DNA of 64,000 bases, taken from the NCBI GenBank assembly GCA_003116975.1, contig BGKB01000038.1, forward strand, positions 248,001-312,000. The letters are read 5' to 3'. Shown piece by piece: positions 9,116 through 19,400 of the stretch. The translations under genes were made by a program, and so were the position numbers. Numbering within the stretch: the first letter of the stretch is position 1; every line of letters begins with the position of its first letter. This DNA comes from Aurantiochytrium sp. KH105 (taxonomy: Eukaryota; Sar; Bigyra; Thraustochytrida; Thraustochytriidae). The notes under the pieces are model-generated. The model did no database searches, had not been told where the DNA came from, and worked only from the letters and a program-made list of their open reading frames with translations.

Positions 9116-11746
9116 TCATTGAATCACGCACGCTCTGGACTTGTTGGCATTCGCCTCTGTATCCATGCGAAAGCTGACTTCTTGCTGCTGGGCAGCCTTG
9201 GCTTTTCCCTTTGCACCAAGGACCTTGGCGCCCAAACCAATGCTCTTGGAAGTCCCAGCAGAAACTCCAACGTTCGCCTTGGCCGCAGCATCAGCTTCGG
9301 CCTGAACCCGCTTCATGAACTCAGCTTGGGCAGCGTGCCAGTCGGACCAGATGCCGTGCGGCTCTGCCAGTGTCACAGCATGCGCAGCGAAGACGGGTTT
9401 GTGCACGGATGTGCACACGGCATTGAGCATGCCATATGAAAGCCAGGCACACTCTGGCTGGTCGCGCTTGACGAGAATACGGTCCGTCCACGACGGCACG
9501 CTCTTGTCGCAATATGCGCCGGTCGTCTGATTGAAACGAAATGTTGGCGGAAACGAAATGGGCATCTCTTCATAGTCCTCGAACGCGTGATTATTATTCA
9601 AAAGCCCATCTCGCTCCAAGAGCTTGCCAAGATTTCCTTCATTCAGTACCTTGTGCGACTCGGCAACGCTTGGAACCATGCTGTCCAAGTGCACGCGGTA
9701 GTTGAGGTCTCCTAGCCACCACGCAAAGTCAAAGCGCTGCGAAATTGGCGTCGTCGTCTGAAGCTTGTTGAGAGGAAGCTTGAAACGAACATTGATTTCG
9801 TGAAAGTTGGCATCGCGAGAAGCGTCGTCCGTAGGCTGGCCCTTGAAGTGACTGTTCACAAAGACGAAAGACTTGCCCCTCATTTGAAACGAAATCGCTA
9901 CAGCGCCCTTAATGCGTTCCCCCTTGGGTGCGATCGTCTCATTGCCGAGGTCCACACCGAAAAAGACATGATCACTTTGGACGTCTTTAACGAGTGGCAA
10001 GAGCGAGGCGTGAATATAGATGAACAGGTGCATGCGCTGCATTGACACGCCTCGAAGTTCAATGTACGCGGGCGGCAGAATCGATGTCAACGTTTCGCGC
10101 AGAGGGTCCCCACCCGTGCGCAAATCCTGGAACGCCAGACAATATATGTCATAGCCTGGCGCGATCATCTTGGCAATGACGTCTCCCGCGAGGGCTTGAC
10201 GTCCTTTGCTGTGCGCGTTGAACGTCACAGAGTACACTTGCACCTTGCCCGTCGAGCCAATACGTTCTGCCACCGCAGCTACGGGCTCTTCTGGAATGGT
10301 GCTCGGGGACTTGGGGGACGAGACTGCCGGTGAGCTGTGTCGACGAGGCGCTTGTTGCGCCGAACTCGTACCGCTCGTTTTCGTGGATATCGTTGCGGAA
10401 GCGTGTACTTGCAAAGCACTTTTGGTTTCAGCGAATTCCTTTTCCTCCCTTTCCCGCGACTTGAACGAAGTCTCTTGACCTGAAGTCGCGTACGAAGGCG
10501 TGAACCTCTGTGTAGCTGGAGCTTCACGCGATGGCAAAGAGGTATGTTTTGCCGGAGGGGCACGCGAGGGTGCCGTATGCTTCTTTTTGATAGGTCTCTT
10601 TGACATTATGTCGCTGTGCTTCGACTCGGCAGCGGTGCGGCGAGCGTTGCCGCTCACCTCAACATCCTCCGCGTCGTCGCTCTCATCGTCTTCATCCGAT
10701 GACGTGGACAATGACGACTCGGAGGACGACGACGACAAGGACGATGACGAAAGACTCGCGTTGGCTTCAACTTGCGTCGCAGGGCTGTTGGGAGGCCCTG
10801 CCGGCGGTCGCGCGCTACGAGGGGTCTGCGTTCTTGCCGTTGAAGGCAACGAAGACACATGTTGAGGAGCTTGCAAAAGTCCTTCGCCTTGAACATTTGC
10901 AGATACGGGAATGGGAATGGTTGTCGCATTAATAGATTCTGGTGCGAGACGATGCGGGAGGGGTGGTAATGTCGGTTCTGGCGGAAGCTTTGCCGGATCT
11001 CGATTCAAGATCGGCTCTTGAGTGCCATACCTCGCCGGCGCAACATTTGCAGAGGCATTCGCGCGCTTTCCCCGAAGCCAGTTGAGAACGCTTCTTGCAA
11101 GATGAGAGCGGTACACGGTCTGGATCTTAATGGACGCAGCCTCATAGATGGACCGCTGATCCATATCAAATGCTCCTGTGAACCCCACATTTTGCGTCTT
11201 TGAAGCATGTGCGTTCGTCTGTGCGTCGGCGAGGTATCCCTTGTACTGGCCCGGCCGATATCGCCCCATGACGCGCAACCGACTCCGCGGCACACTGTAT
11301 TCTTTTGTGGCGTCAAGAAATTGCACGTTGACACTGCCATCCTGTCGAGCGCGAGAAATCTTGCCGAGACGCCATTCGTCAATGGAATTGCTCGCTGCTG
11401 TTTGCACTTGTACCTTGACGCCTCGAGTGAGGGTAATCGGAGGAGCATGCACGGCGTCTGCGGCGATGAATAGGGTAGGTGCTCCATTTCCTCTCGAAGT
11501 GTATTCGAGCTGAAGGGCGTTCCCGAGATCTTGGGCGCGTTGTTGCAAGACCTCTTTTCCTGTGCTCGAGGTTGCGAGTGCCTCGGCAATCCAGACCTCA
11601 AAGTCGGAGCACTCCTGCCCCCCCTGCAGAAAATGCACCTTGACGTTGAGCTCGCGAGGCAAGTACGGATCAAACACGATTGCAATTACGGCGCGTGTAC
11701 CGTCGGGCTTCGACACCCCACCGCGGAACAGCTCGCAAGCAGACAT
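9116..11746 (-). CDS. Inositol polyphosphate 5-phosphatase with Tudor-like, IQ and CaaX features
   Basis: 876 residues, true ATG at 11746. The order is an N-terminal region, then a Tudor/Agenet-like beta segment (about 110-165, WRLGKISRARQDGSVNVQFL), then an IQ motif (about 200-222, AASIKIQTVYRSHLARSVL) for calmodulin-like proteins. A long Ser/acidic disordered linker follows, then an IPPc catalytic domain (about 500-790). Signatures in order: FNAHSKG, FVNSHFKG, WWLGDLNYRV (near 673), VPSWTDRIL (near 749). Two catalytic-motif positions differ from the family: FQD replaces the usual LQE, and SVHKPV replaces SDHKPV (near 781), so activity may be reduced. The protein ends RACVIQ, a CaaX prenylation box like that of INPP5A, predicting membrane attachment. 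It should act on phosphoinositides or soluble inositol phosphates at membranes, if active. Confidence 0.85.
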   Translation of the reverse strand: MSACELFRGGVSKPDGTRAVIAIVFDPYLPRELNVKVHFLQGGQECSDFEVWIAEALATSSTGKEVLQQRAQDLGNALQLEYTSRGNGAPTLFIAADAVHAPPITLTRGVKVQVQTAASNSIDEWRLGKISRARQDGSVNVQFLDATKEYSVPRSRLRVMGRYRPGQYKGYLADAQTNAHASKTQNVGFTGAFDMDQRSIYEAASIKIQTVYRSHLARSVLNWLRGKRANASANVAPARYGTQEPILNRDPAKLPPEPTLPPLPHRLAPESINATTIPIPVSANVQGEGLLQAPQHVSSLPSTARTQTPRSARPPAGPPNSPATQVEANASLSSSSLSSSSSESSLSTSSDEDDESDDAEDVEVSGNARRTAAESKHSDIMSKRPIKKKHTAPSRAPPAKHTSLPSREAPATQRFTPSYATSGQETSFKSREREEKEFAETKSALQVHASATISTKTSGTSSAQQAPRRHSSPAVSSPKSPSTIPEEPVAAVAERIGSTGKVQVYSVTFNAHSKGRQALAGDVIAKMIAPGYDIYCLAFQDLRTGGDPLRETLTSILPPAYIELRGVSMQRMHLFIYIHASLLPLVKDVQSDHVFFGVDLGNETIAPKGERIKGAVAISFQMRGKSFVFVNSHFKGQPTDDASRDANFHEINVRFKLPLNKLQTTTPISQRFDFAWWLGDLNYRVHLDSMVPSVAESHKVLNEGNLGKLLERDGLLNNNHAFEDYEEMPISFPPTFRFNQTTGAYCDKSVPSWTDRILVKRDQPECAWLSYGMLNAVCTSVHKPVFAAHAVTLAEPHGIWSDWHAAQAEFMKRVQAEADAAAKANVGVSAGTSKSIGLGAKVLGAKGKAKAAQQQEVSFRMDTEANANKSRACVIQ

Positions 11747-12386
11747 ACTTGTTCTGAATCGATTGACCTTTAGACGTGATGTTTTATTACGAAGCGTCTC
11801 GTCACGTCAGGGCTTAGAATGTCCTGGAGCTGTCGAGCTCACAGTAATTTATCGCGGCAATGAGGGTACCGATGAAGGGGAAGAGGAAAGACGAAGAAGA
11901 AGAATGCACGCCGATCGTGCACAGCACAACGAGGTTGGCAACCCTCTCTGTCGACAATGACTCTCTCACGTAATCAAGCCGATTGCAATCACGCAAGCGA
12001 GTAATAACTAAAGGAACTAGGCCTTAGCAATCAATTGATCGGACACCGTCAAGCGTAAGCGATTGACAGCCCGACGCCACGAAGTGTCTCTCGCGCAAGC
12101 GGTCTTGCTTTACGCGTCGTGTGCGCGCGCGCACGCCGACGCTCCACTTCTGCCGAAAGACCGGTCTCTCAACAGGAGTTCGCTACCGCCGCGGCGCTTG
12201 CTTTGTTCTGACGCCCCCGCCTTCGGTCAGCGCACGCATCGATTGATGACTGACTAGCCTGCCTAGTCATTGGTTGCAGTGGTGGAAGGAAACGAGAAGA
12301 AAGGCGAGCTAGCCAAAACGGTGTGCACCGGCCGCGCCAACGGCTCTGCGCGTTGCGCACACCGCGGCGAAGGCGCACTGCCCTCA
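11747..12386. promoter_or_regulatory. Divergent intergenic region, 5-phosphatase/CMSS1
   Basis: 640 bases between divergent starts. The left part is moderately AT-rich and includes an A/G-rich run near 11876-11905; the right part is GC-rich. The frame of CMSS1 stays open back to 12270 without an ATG. No RNA gene or repeat array is visible. It probably contains both promoters. Confidence 0.4.
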
Positions 12387-13397
12387 ATGGCCACGAACCG
12401 CGCGCAAGCTAGAGAGCCCGAGCGCGTCCAGTCAGTCCCGAAAATCCCGAAAGCGACAAGCGAGATGGTGCTCCTGGACGCGCGCACCGGCGGCGGCAGC
12501 CAAGGACAAAGCCAAGCGAAGTCGTCGTCATCCAAGAAGCGACGCAGGAACGAAGACGGTCTTGCCGCCGCGAGCGATGGCGGCCAGCACGCCGCCGGGT
12601 CCAGCAAGACCCCAAAGAAGCGACGCGGCGACGACGCCGACAAGGACGGCGCCAAAAAGCAGAAGCAGAAGCAGACGCGCGATAAAAAGTCTGAGGGCAA
12701 GGACGATGATGTTCAAAAGGGCCAAGCCGGGGAACCAAACAAGAACAAGAAGACCAAGCAAAAGAAACAGCAGGTCTCCAGCAAGAAGCGCGCCAAGGTC
12801 CGCCAGGATGTTAGCCTGGCCGAGGCAGGCGGCGAGCTTCATCTTTGGTTCAAGCACAGATACGAGACGGAAGGCTCTAAACTGAGCAAGATCGAGCTCT
12901 ACCCAGGTCTTGAGCCATTCTCTGCAGCCGACTTTTGGCCGGTGAAAACGGGGAAAAAGACGCTTGACAGCCTCAAGGAGCATCTCGACACCAAGAGAAA
13001 GAGTACCGTACTTCTGGTTACCCGATCCGCTGTACGAGCTTGCGATTTGCTCAAGACGCTCAGTGTGCTGCAACGACCTGTTGGCAAGCTCTTTGCAAAG
13101 CACATGAAGCTCGACGAGCAGGTAAAGTACCTCCAGGGGCCTGGCAGCGCACTCGACGTGGCCATTGGCACGCCTAATCGTTTGCTCAAGCTCGCCGAAG
13201 CTTCTTCGCTGTCCAACTTTTTGTCTAATCCGGATGCTGTGATCGTCTTTGACCTCGACCGTGACGTCAAGAATTACCACGTCCTCTCCATGCCTGCAGT
13301 CGGTAGCGACGCCTTTTTGTTTTTGCGAAAGTTTTGGCTGCCTCAAAAAGCCGGGTCGCGCGCGAAGATTGTCATTTTTTCTGATGAGAAACTTTGA
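12387..13397 (+). CDS. CMSS1: CMSS1/Cms1-like small-subunit processome protein
   Basis: 336 residues from ATG 12387 (MATNRAQAREPERVQ). The open frame runs further 5' but only with non-ATG codons. The first half is Lys/Arg/Gln-rich with several nucleolar-type basic clusters. The second half is the Cms1 domain: LWFKHRYETEGSKLSKIEL, STVLLVTRSAVRACDLLKTL, VGKLFAKHMKLDEQVKYL, DVAIGTPNRLLKLAE, AVIVFDLDRDVKNYHVLSM. This fold resembles a DEAD-box RecA domain without working ATPase motifs. Members associate with U3-containing pre-ribosomes, so a nucleolar role in 18S rRNA maturation is expected. Confidence 0.83.
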   Translation: MATNRAQAREPERVQSVPKIPKATSEMVLLDARTGGGSQGQSQAKSSSSKKRRRNEDGLAAASDGGQHAAGSSKTPKKRRGDDADKDGAKKQKQKQTRDKKSEGKDDDVQKGQAGEPNKNKKTKQKKQQVSSKKRAKVRQDVSLAEAGGELHLWFKHRYETEGSKLSKIELYPGLEPFSAADFWPVKTGKKTLDSLKEHLDTKRKSTVLLVTRSAVRACDLLKTLSVLQRPVGKLFAKHMKLDEQVKYLQGPGSALDVAIGTPNRLLKLAEASSLSNFLSNPDAVIVFDLDRDVKNYHVLSMPAVGSDAFLFLRKFWLPQKAGSRAKIVIFSDEKL

Positions 13398-13585
13398 GGA
13401 TGAACATCAAAGCGTCAGGTCACTCACAATACAGCATGCAATGGAAGAGTCTCCGTCTCTCAGATATGATATATTCCCCGCAGAGTTTGTGAACAAATCT
13501 TTTGCGACGGAGGCTTCAGAAAAGAACACGTCATGCTTTTTATAAAAAGAAAATTAATTTGGTAGTCTGATGGTACCACTCTTTT

Positions 13586-15661
13586 TCACGCTGCGGCGGA
13601 TGTCTCGTTCCGAAAACTCTTGTACCTTTCCGACGAGGCTGCAATCTTTTCGGTGCCGGCCGTAGATGCGCGCATGGCGCATGAATCCTCGCCAAATTTC
13701 AGAGAGTGCATGTTCTCTTCACCTTGAGCCTTAATGTAAGCCAAATTCTGTTCCTTGCGATCAGCAAGGCGAAAGCTTGTCGCGTATCCCTTGAAAAGAC
13801 CACCGTAAAGAAGAGCGCCCTGCATGATGCAGCCCATCGTCAGCTGAAAGCACATGGTACGGAACCATTGCTCGCCAGGCTTCTTCTCGCCCTTGCGGGG
13901 ACCGGCCACGTAAGTGCCAGAAACCGTCTCGCGGTACATGCGCCAGATATTGTCTTCGGCGACGTTAAAGGAACCCGGTCCAACCAATCGATACTGGAAT
14001 GGGTTGAAGCCAAGCGAGGTTCCGCCAAAGTACCAGTGCCATAACGCCGTAGGACGTTCTGTGAGAAGCTTCCAAAACGTCGGAAGACAGCCAATATCAT
14101 TGGCAAGGTCGTCATAGTACATGACGCCGAGACCGTGCTGCGTGCGAAGCTGCTCGCGATCCATGTATTGCGCGGAAAGAGCTGTGCGCGTGTCAAGCAT
14201 ATCCTGATATTGGACTTGTGGAGAAGGCAGCTTGATTTTTCCGCGCAATACGCGCGAGTAATAGCGAGCTTGCATCTCTCCACCCATAAAGGTCATTGTT
14301 TGCACATGGTTGATAAAGGCCACTGGGGTGATGCGATCATCGGCTTCCTTGGGAATGGCGAGAAAGCCCTTGTACAGGGGCACATCCGTTCCGCTGCGCC
14401 CAAAGCGGAGATCAGCGGTTGACTTGGGGTCAACAAAGCCCACCGAGAACCGATAACCCGTGGCAAAGATGACCACGTCGGCGGCAATTTTCTCCTCGCC
14501 GTTTGGACCGCCGAGGACAACATATGGTCCGTTTTCGTCATCTTCCGCAAAACGCTCGAGCGACTTGTGCACAATGATCTTTCCATCCTCGAGCTGCTGG
14601 TGAATGGTAGGACCGAACATGCCCGTGACGAGCTCGTGCTGCTGCTGCAGGCGATGCTTGGGCTTAAGACCGTGCTTGTTAAGAATCTCCTGATCCTTGG
14701 CAACGATGCCTTCGCGAATGTCCGACTGCCACCACCACGGAAAGCGGAAGAAGGCATCCATGGCGAGACGGCCCATACCAGCATCGCTGAGCTCGATCTC
14801 TCCCGGCTTCACCACCGTAAGCCAGAGTCCAGATCGGCTCACTAGATGCGTTTCCTTGGCGACCTGACTCACCTCGGTGACGATGTCCAGACCAGAATTG
14901 CCAACACCCACAATGACGACCTTGGAATTTTCGGTGATTCCATGCTTGGAAGGGTACTTGTACATGCTCGAATGCAGGGTTTTGATGGGGGTCTCTACGA
15001 TACCCGGGAAGCGAGGCACGTAGCCGGATGCGCCGTGGCGACCTGTGCAAACGAGCACGCCGTCAAAGAGATCTTCAAAAGTCTCTCCAGAGGCCAGGTC
15101 CCGGGACTGCACAGCCCACTTGGCCGGATCCTCCTCGGACCGCGCCACCCAGACAACCTCGCGGCCAAAAGTGATGTACCGCTCGAGCCCAAAGTCCCGC
15201 ACGTTGTCTTCCAGATACTCTACAAGCTGTGAGTTATGCGTGAAAGCGGCGCTTCCAGGCTGGTACGGACGGTCTCCGTACGAGTTGATGTCGCGCGGGG
15301 TATCAATGTACACGCTCTTGTACACGGAAGGAACGCCTTCCTCCTCGCTGTAGCGCCAAAATCCGGCCACCTGTTTCTCCCGCTCAAAGCACGACACATC
15401 GAGGCCTTCCTCTAAGCACGCCTTGAGCGCGCCGATCCCGGTAATCCCAGTGCCGATGACGAGGCATTTCTTTGGAGATTCGCCTTTGGCCTCCGCTTCG
15501 GCCTTGACCTCCGCCTGCATCTCCTCGATGAGCTCGTGCGGGCCCTCGGGCCGCCGGTGAAGCGCGGCCACCGCGCGCTGCAGGACCTTGATGGTGAACA
15601 CCGTCCCGCCCACGAGAGCGAGGCGCCGGGCCCAGCGCATCACGACCGGGTTGGCCTCCAT
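13586..15661 (-). CDS. Flavin-containing monooxygenase (FMO class), membrane-anchored
   Basis: 691 residues from ATG 15661. The frame continues upstream through a hexamer repeat but has no better ATG. Residues about 8-30 (MRWARRLALVGGTVFTIKVL) form a signal anchor, suggesting ER membrane attachment. An FAD Rossmann motif follows (VIGTGITGIGALKACLEEG, near 65), then FPGIVETPIKTLHSSMYKYP, which matches the FMO identifying motif region. The NADPH Rossmann motif is VIVGVGNSGLDIVTEV. The C-terminal PFQYRLVGPGSFNVAEDNI resembles the PYQFRLVGPG segment of animal FMOs. The enzyme should oxygenate soft nucleophiles (N or S), or act as a Baeyer-Villiger-type oxidase, using NADPH and O2; substrate unknown. 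At about 690 residues it is longer than typical FMOs (about 530), mainly through both ends. Confidence 0.85.
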   Translation of the reverse strand: MEANPVVMRWARRLALVGGTVFTIKVLQRAVAALHRRPEGPHELIEEMQAEVKAEAEAKGESPKKCLVIGTGITGIGALKACLEEGLDVSCFEREKQVAGFWRYSEEEGVPSVYKSVYIDTPRDINSYGDRPYQPGSAAFTHNSQLVEYLEDNVRDFGLERYITFGREVVWVARSEEDPAKWAVQSRDLASGETFEDLFDGVLVCTGRHGASGYVPRFPGIVETPIKTLHSSMYKYPSKHGITENSKVVIVGVGNSGLDIVTEVSQVAKETHLVSRSGLWLTVVKPGEIELSDAGMGRLAMDAFFRFPWWWQSDIREGIVAKDQEILNKHGLKPKHRLQQQHELVTGMFGPTIHQQLEDGKIIVHKSLERFAEDDENGPYVVLGGPNGEEKIAADVVIFATGYRFSVGFVDPKSTADLRFGRSGTDVPLYKGFLAIPKEADDRITPVAFINHVQTMTFMGGEMQARYYSRVLRGKIKLPSPQVQYQDMLDTRTALSAQYMDREQLRTQHGLGVMYYDDLANDIGCLPTFWKLLTERPTALWHWYFGGTSLGFNPFQYRLVGPGSFNVAEDNIWRMYRETVSGTYVAGPRKGEKKPGEQWFRTMCFQLTMGCIMQGALLYGGLFKGYATSFRLADRKEQNLAYIKAQGEENMHSLKFGEDSCAMRASTAGTEKIAASSERYKSFRNETSAAA

Positions 15662-16455
15662 CTGCTCCAGCGAGCGTCTCTTCCTCCTTCGCGCGCACGT
15701 GCCCCAGTGCCTTGCGATCTCTTGCGACCGCTCCAACAAGGTCGAGGTCGCGGTCGAGGTCGAGGTCGAGGTCGAGGTCGAGGTCGAGGTCTAGTAGGGC
15801 GAGGTCGCGGTCGTCCACGTCGTAGACAGGACGGTCGAGGTCGAGGTTGAGATGGATGCGGGTCTGGGCAATTTTCGTTCGCTCGGCGATGCACCTTGGC
15901 GAAGATAAGATACGAAGACACGCGACCCGAGCCCGTTCGACACGCACGAGCGGATCTCGAACCCGCGGTGGGCGCGGCGGGAAGCGGCACGGCAGCAGGG
16001 CGCGAAGACTCACGCTAGCGGCCTGGCAGCTACAGCCGGGGGGAGCTGAGCGGCAGGACGAATGAAAGAAAATCTAGACGATTAGCCAGGCGTTGAAGAG
16101 ATACTTGATGTGAGCGGAAGAATGACAAGACGGTGGCGATGAAGGCGCGTGTATGATCAGGCCGGAAAAGAGATGAGAAGACCCAATGCCGTTGGGGCCG
16201 CAAACAACTAGTATTGGTCGTCGCGTTTTAGCGACGGCAATGATAACATCTGTCTTTAATTTTTTAAAACGAAGCTTCGACCATCGACTTCGCACCCGCT
16301 TGGTAAACGCCATCACTGCAATTTGAGAGCGGGAAAGAAATTGCCACCGACCTGAAAACAAATCATCTTCTCCAAGCTCCATTGCCCCACGTTTACTAAG
16401 GCCTCAGGCCTGAGCCTTGACTCTCAATTTCAATGCAAACAAAATTCGTACAAGA
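15662..16455. other. Intergenic: FMO promoter side and TALPID3-like 3' flank
   Basis: 794 bases. The part next to the FMO gene holds the GAGGTC array and GC-rich sequence. The part next to 16456 is AT-richer and probably contains the 3' UTR of the gene transcribed leftwards from 22362. A 102-codon ATG frame on the minus strand (16074-16382) has no recognisable domain and I do not call it. Confidence 0.45.
15740..15792. repeat. Hexanucleotide array (GAGGTC)n
   Basis: About nine near-perfect units of GAGGTC, one variant (GCGGTC), lying 80 bases upstream of the chosen FMO start. In the FMO frame the array would encode alternating residues if translated, but no ATG lies upstream within reach, so it is probably 5' UTR or promoter. 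Confidence 0.85.
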
Positions 16456-19400
16456 TTAGTTCATGCTCAGGTTTGATAGACTCAAGTCGGACGCTGAGGA
16501 AGTAAGCGAGACATCAGCCGCATCATGAGCGGTTTTCAGAGTCTTGGCATCGAGACTGGGCATTTGTCCTGGTGGCCACGGTGCACCCGTAACAGCGGGC
16601 TGCAGCGCGCTGCGATACGCTATGGTAAGAGGGACTTCTTCGCCATCACTAAAGTCTCCAGGGCTCACCTCGAGTTCTCCTTCAGACAGCGACCGCGAGT
16701 CAGCAGAATGATCGTCTCCAGCCTCGAGATCTTCTTCTTCATCGTCACTGTCTGACCACTCCAGAAGCGTTGCAGAAAATCCTTTGGCCGGTGGCTCTTT
16801 TGCAGGTTGAACTCGAGGAGTCACGATGCGCGGAGACAGGGATGGCGGCGAAGCGGCCGCGTTCGCCGCGGGCCCACCTTCTGCAGGGAGCATGAGTGAA
16901 ATCGGCGAATCGAGTGAGCTAGCCCGGGGTGACTCTGAAACGACAACGGCGGAAAGATCCAAAAGGGACACGTCCTTCGTTTCATTTCGTGCCCGAGGAT
17001 ACGGCAATACCAAGGAGAGACTACCCTCTTCGTCATCATCCTCCTCTTCCATATCATTTTCTCCCTCAAAATCTTCGCCAGACTCGGCATCTCCATCGTT
17101 GTCGTTGCCGCTGTCGTCATTGTTACTTCCTCCTTCTTCTTTGGTGAACTTCGCAATCTCTGCTTCTTCTGAAAACGACTCAGATGGCGACTTTGACTCC
17201 CCATCACTCGCTTTGCGTTCTAAAAGGTCCACCTCTTTATCTGCAGCAACGAAGCCTCGTACTTCTGATGAATGTCTCTCCACTTCACCTCGAGATACTT
17301 CCCGCTCCAAGGGCGTCAACTCGTCCGTCTGCGTCGCCAGAGATACCACGCGCTGTATCTCGGCGTCTTGCGCAAGAGGCGCAGGAGGCAGTGCATGCTG
17401 CATACGGTCAAATGCCATCCCAAGTGTTTCAAGCTGCAGTTGGCCAAATTTTGCGAGGGTGGCCTCAAGGTCCGCTACCCGACCTCGTTCCTGTTCGGCC
17501 AGCATTTCATGACGGGCAGATGTTTCTGCAACGAGGCGCTCCAGCATGGCCTCCTTGACACCCAAAGCAGACTGAGCTGCAGACGCACGTGCCTCGGCTT
17601 CTCGTAGAGCGACTGTGCGTTCCTGCTCAAGGAGCTGGACTTCCCTGAGTCGCACACTCTCCTCGCGCGCAAGAATTGCACGTTCGGCAGCTTCCGCGGC
17701 AAGCCTAGAAGCGAGCGCGGCGTTTGCGGCTTGTTCGCTTGCTTGAGCATTGGCGTCTTTTGAAGACTTCGTGTGCGGCGCTTCGTTCGCTCCAAGAAGC
17801 GCAGTGTCCAAAGCTGCATCGTTCTCGGACTCTTCAGTGTAGACTTGTGCAAGCACAAGGTTTGTGACGAGATCTAATATGTTGCCATCTGACCACGGTC
17901 GAGATGGCGCGTCCAGGTCCCAAACGGTGTCTTCAGGCGACGCAGAAGAACTGCCAAGAGCTTTAGATATGGCTTCGGCAGTTGCTGCCTTGACCGCACT
18001 TTGATCCACTGCTTCTCCACGATCCATAAACCACTGGACTATACCACCGCCACCGTTGAGCGATGGCGAAACTGTGCTTTCACTTGCATCGCCTTGTGCT
18101 GTCATAGGTGATTCATTTATTTCGCCTTCGGATCCCACGTTCGCATTCGCTTCTTGCACCAGCACCTCAGCTAGGACACTACTCCGCAAGTAGCTTTCGA
18201 GCTGTGCGACCGACGGTCGCAGTGGTTCTGGACTCCCAATTGACTCCATTGCAGCGTTCGGGGTTGCAGACTTTGCAGCGAGCAAGTCTTGACCATCATG
18301 GTACTTTTGTCTTTCTTGAACTCCTGCCGCCTCGCCACTCAATTCAAGCGACGCTTCCACACCACGTTCTTCAGACACGGGCACACGAACGCCTTGAAGT
18401 TCGCTAGTGCTCTTTGCGCCGTGGTGCACGCGCAAAAGATCTTGCATCCGTTGAACAATTGCGTCTAGAGCCAAAGAAACGGCCCGCTGATCGTCCAGAT
18501 GCGCCACAGACGAAGCGCGCTCCGCAGCAACTTCGACCAAGAGGCGCGCTGCAACAGCGTCGACAGCTCCGAGTGCAAATCTTTCTGCGCCCTTCTCTTC
18601 GTCTTCGTCTTCTTTTTCCTCCAACGGTGAACCTGATCCATAGAAAACCTTGCGCAGACTCTCATAGCTTGCTGCAGTCGAGCTCTCTCCGCCCAAAAGG
18701 TGATCAATGCGACCTGCCTCGACTGAGGAGTTCAGACGCTTCACCTCGTCGAGATCGATAGCCATTGGACCGTGAAAAATGCTTGGTTGCACTCGCATAC
18801 TCATCTGCACGGCTTCGTTCAAACCTTGTTGAATCTGAGCTCGCACATGCAGAGAACTTGTCAAGGCGGCGCGCACAGCAGCCTGGCCCGCTTCTTGAAG
18901 TGGGTAACCTTGCTGTGCACAATGTGCACAAATCGCCGTAGCCATGGCAGACACCTCGAGATCTCCAAGCGGGGCGCTTCCTCGAGCAAAGCCCAGGGCT
19001 GTTCCTTGTACAGATGCGAGAAGCGAAGCAAGAATTCCTGGCGATGCATAGGAACACTTGGCCTGAGCAAAAATCGCGCTCGCGGCTTGAATTGAGGCAT
19101 GGGCGCGCACAGGCGCGGCTTGACCAAGCATCGCGAGCTGAACCCCTTGAGACGCACGAACCGCAGAGGCAAATGTCGAAGCCCCGTCCTTTGAGCCAAT
19201 CACCTTGAGTGTGGAGAGAAGACCTGTCAAAGCCCCCTTGGCAGACAAGGGGAGGCCGCTTGCGCTAACGCGCTGGTGAGCAAGAGCAATCAAGGTCATG
19301 CACGAGTCTGCCCGAAGAATGCATTGCGAGCCCGCATCTCGTTTGTCAAACGTTTGCTCCAAGAGCGTGAGCATGTCCGAAACATCGTCCGCGATAACAC

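Noticed and set aside
16074-16382. 102-codon ATG frame on the minus strand
   Set aside because: No domain or family resemblance and sits in a 3' flank; could not be supported as a gene.
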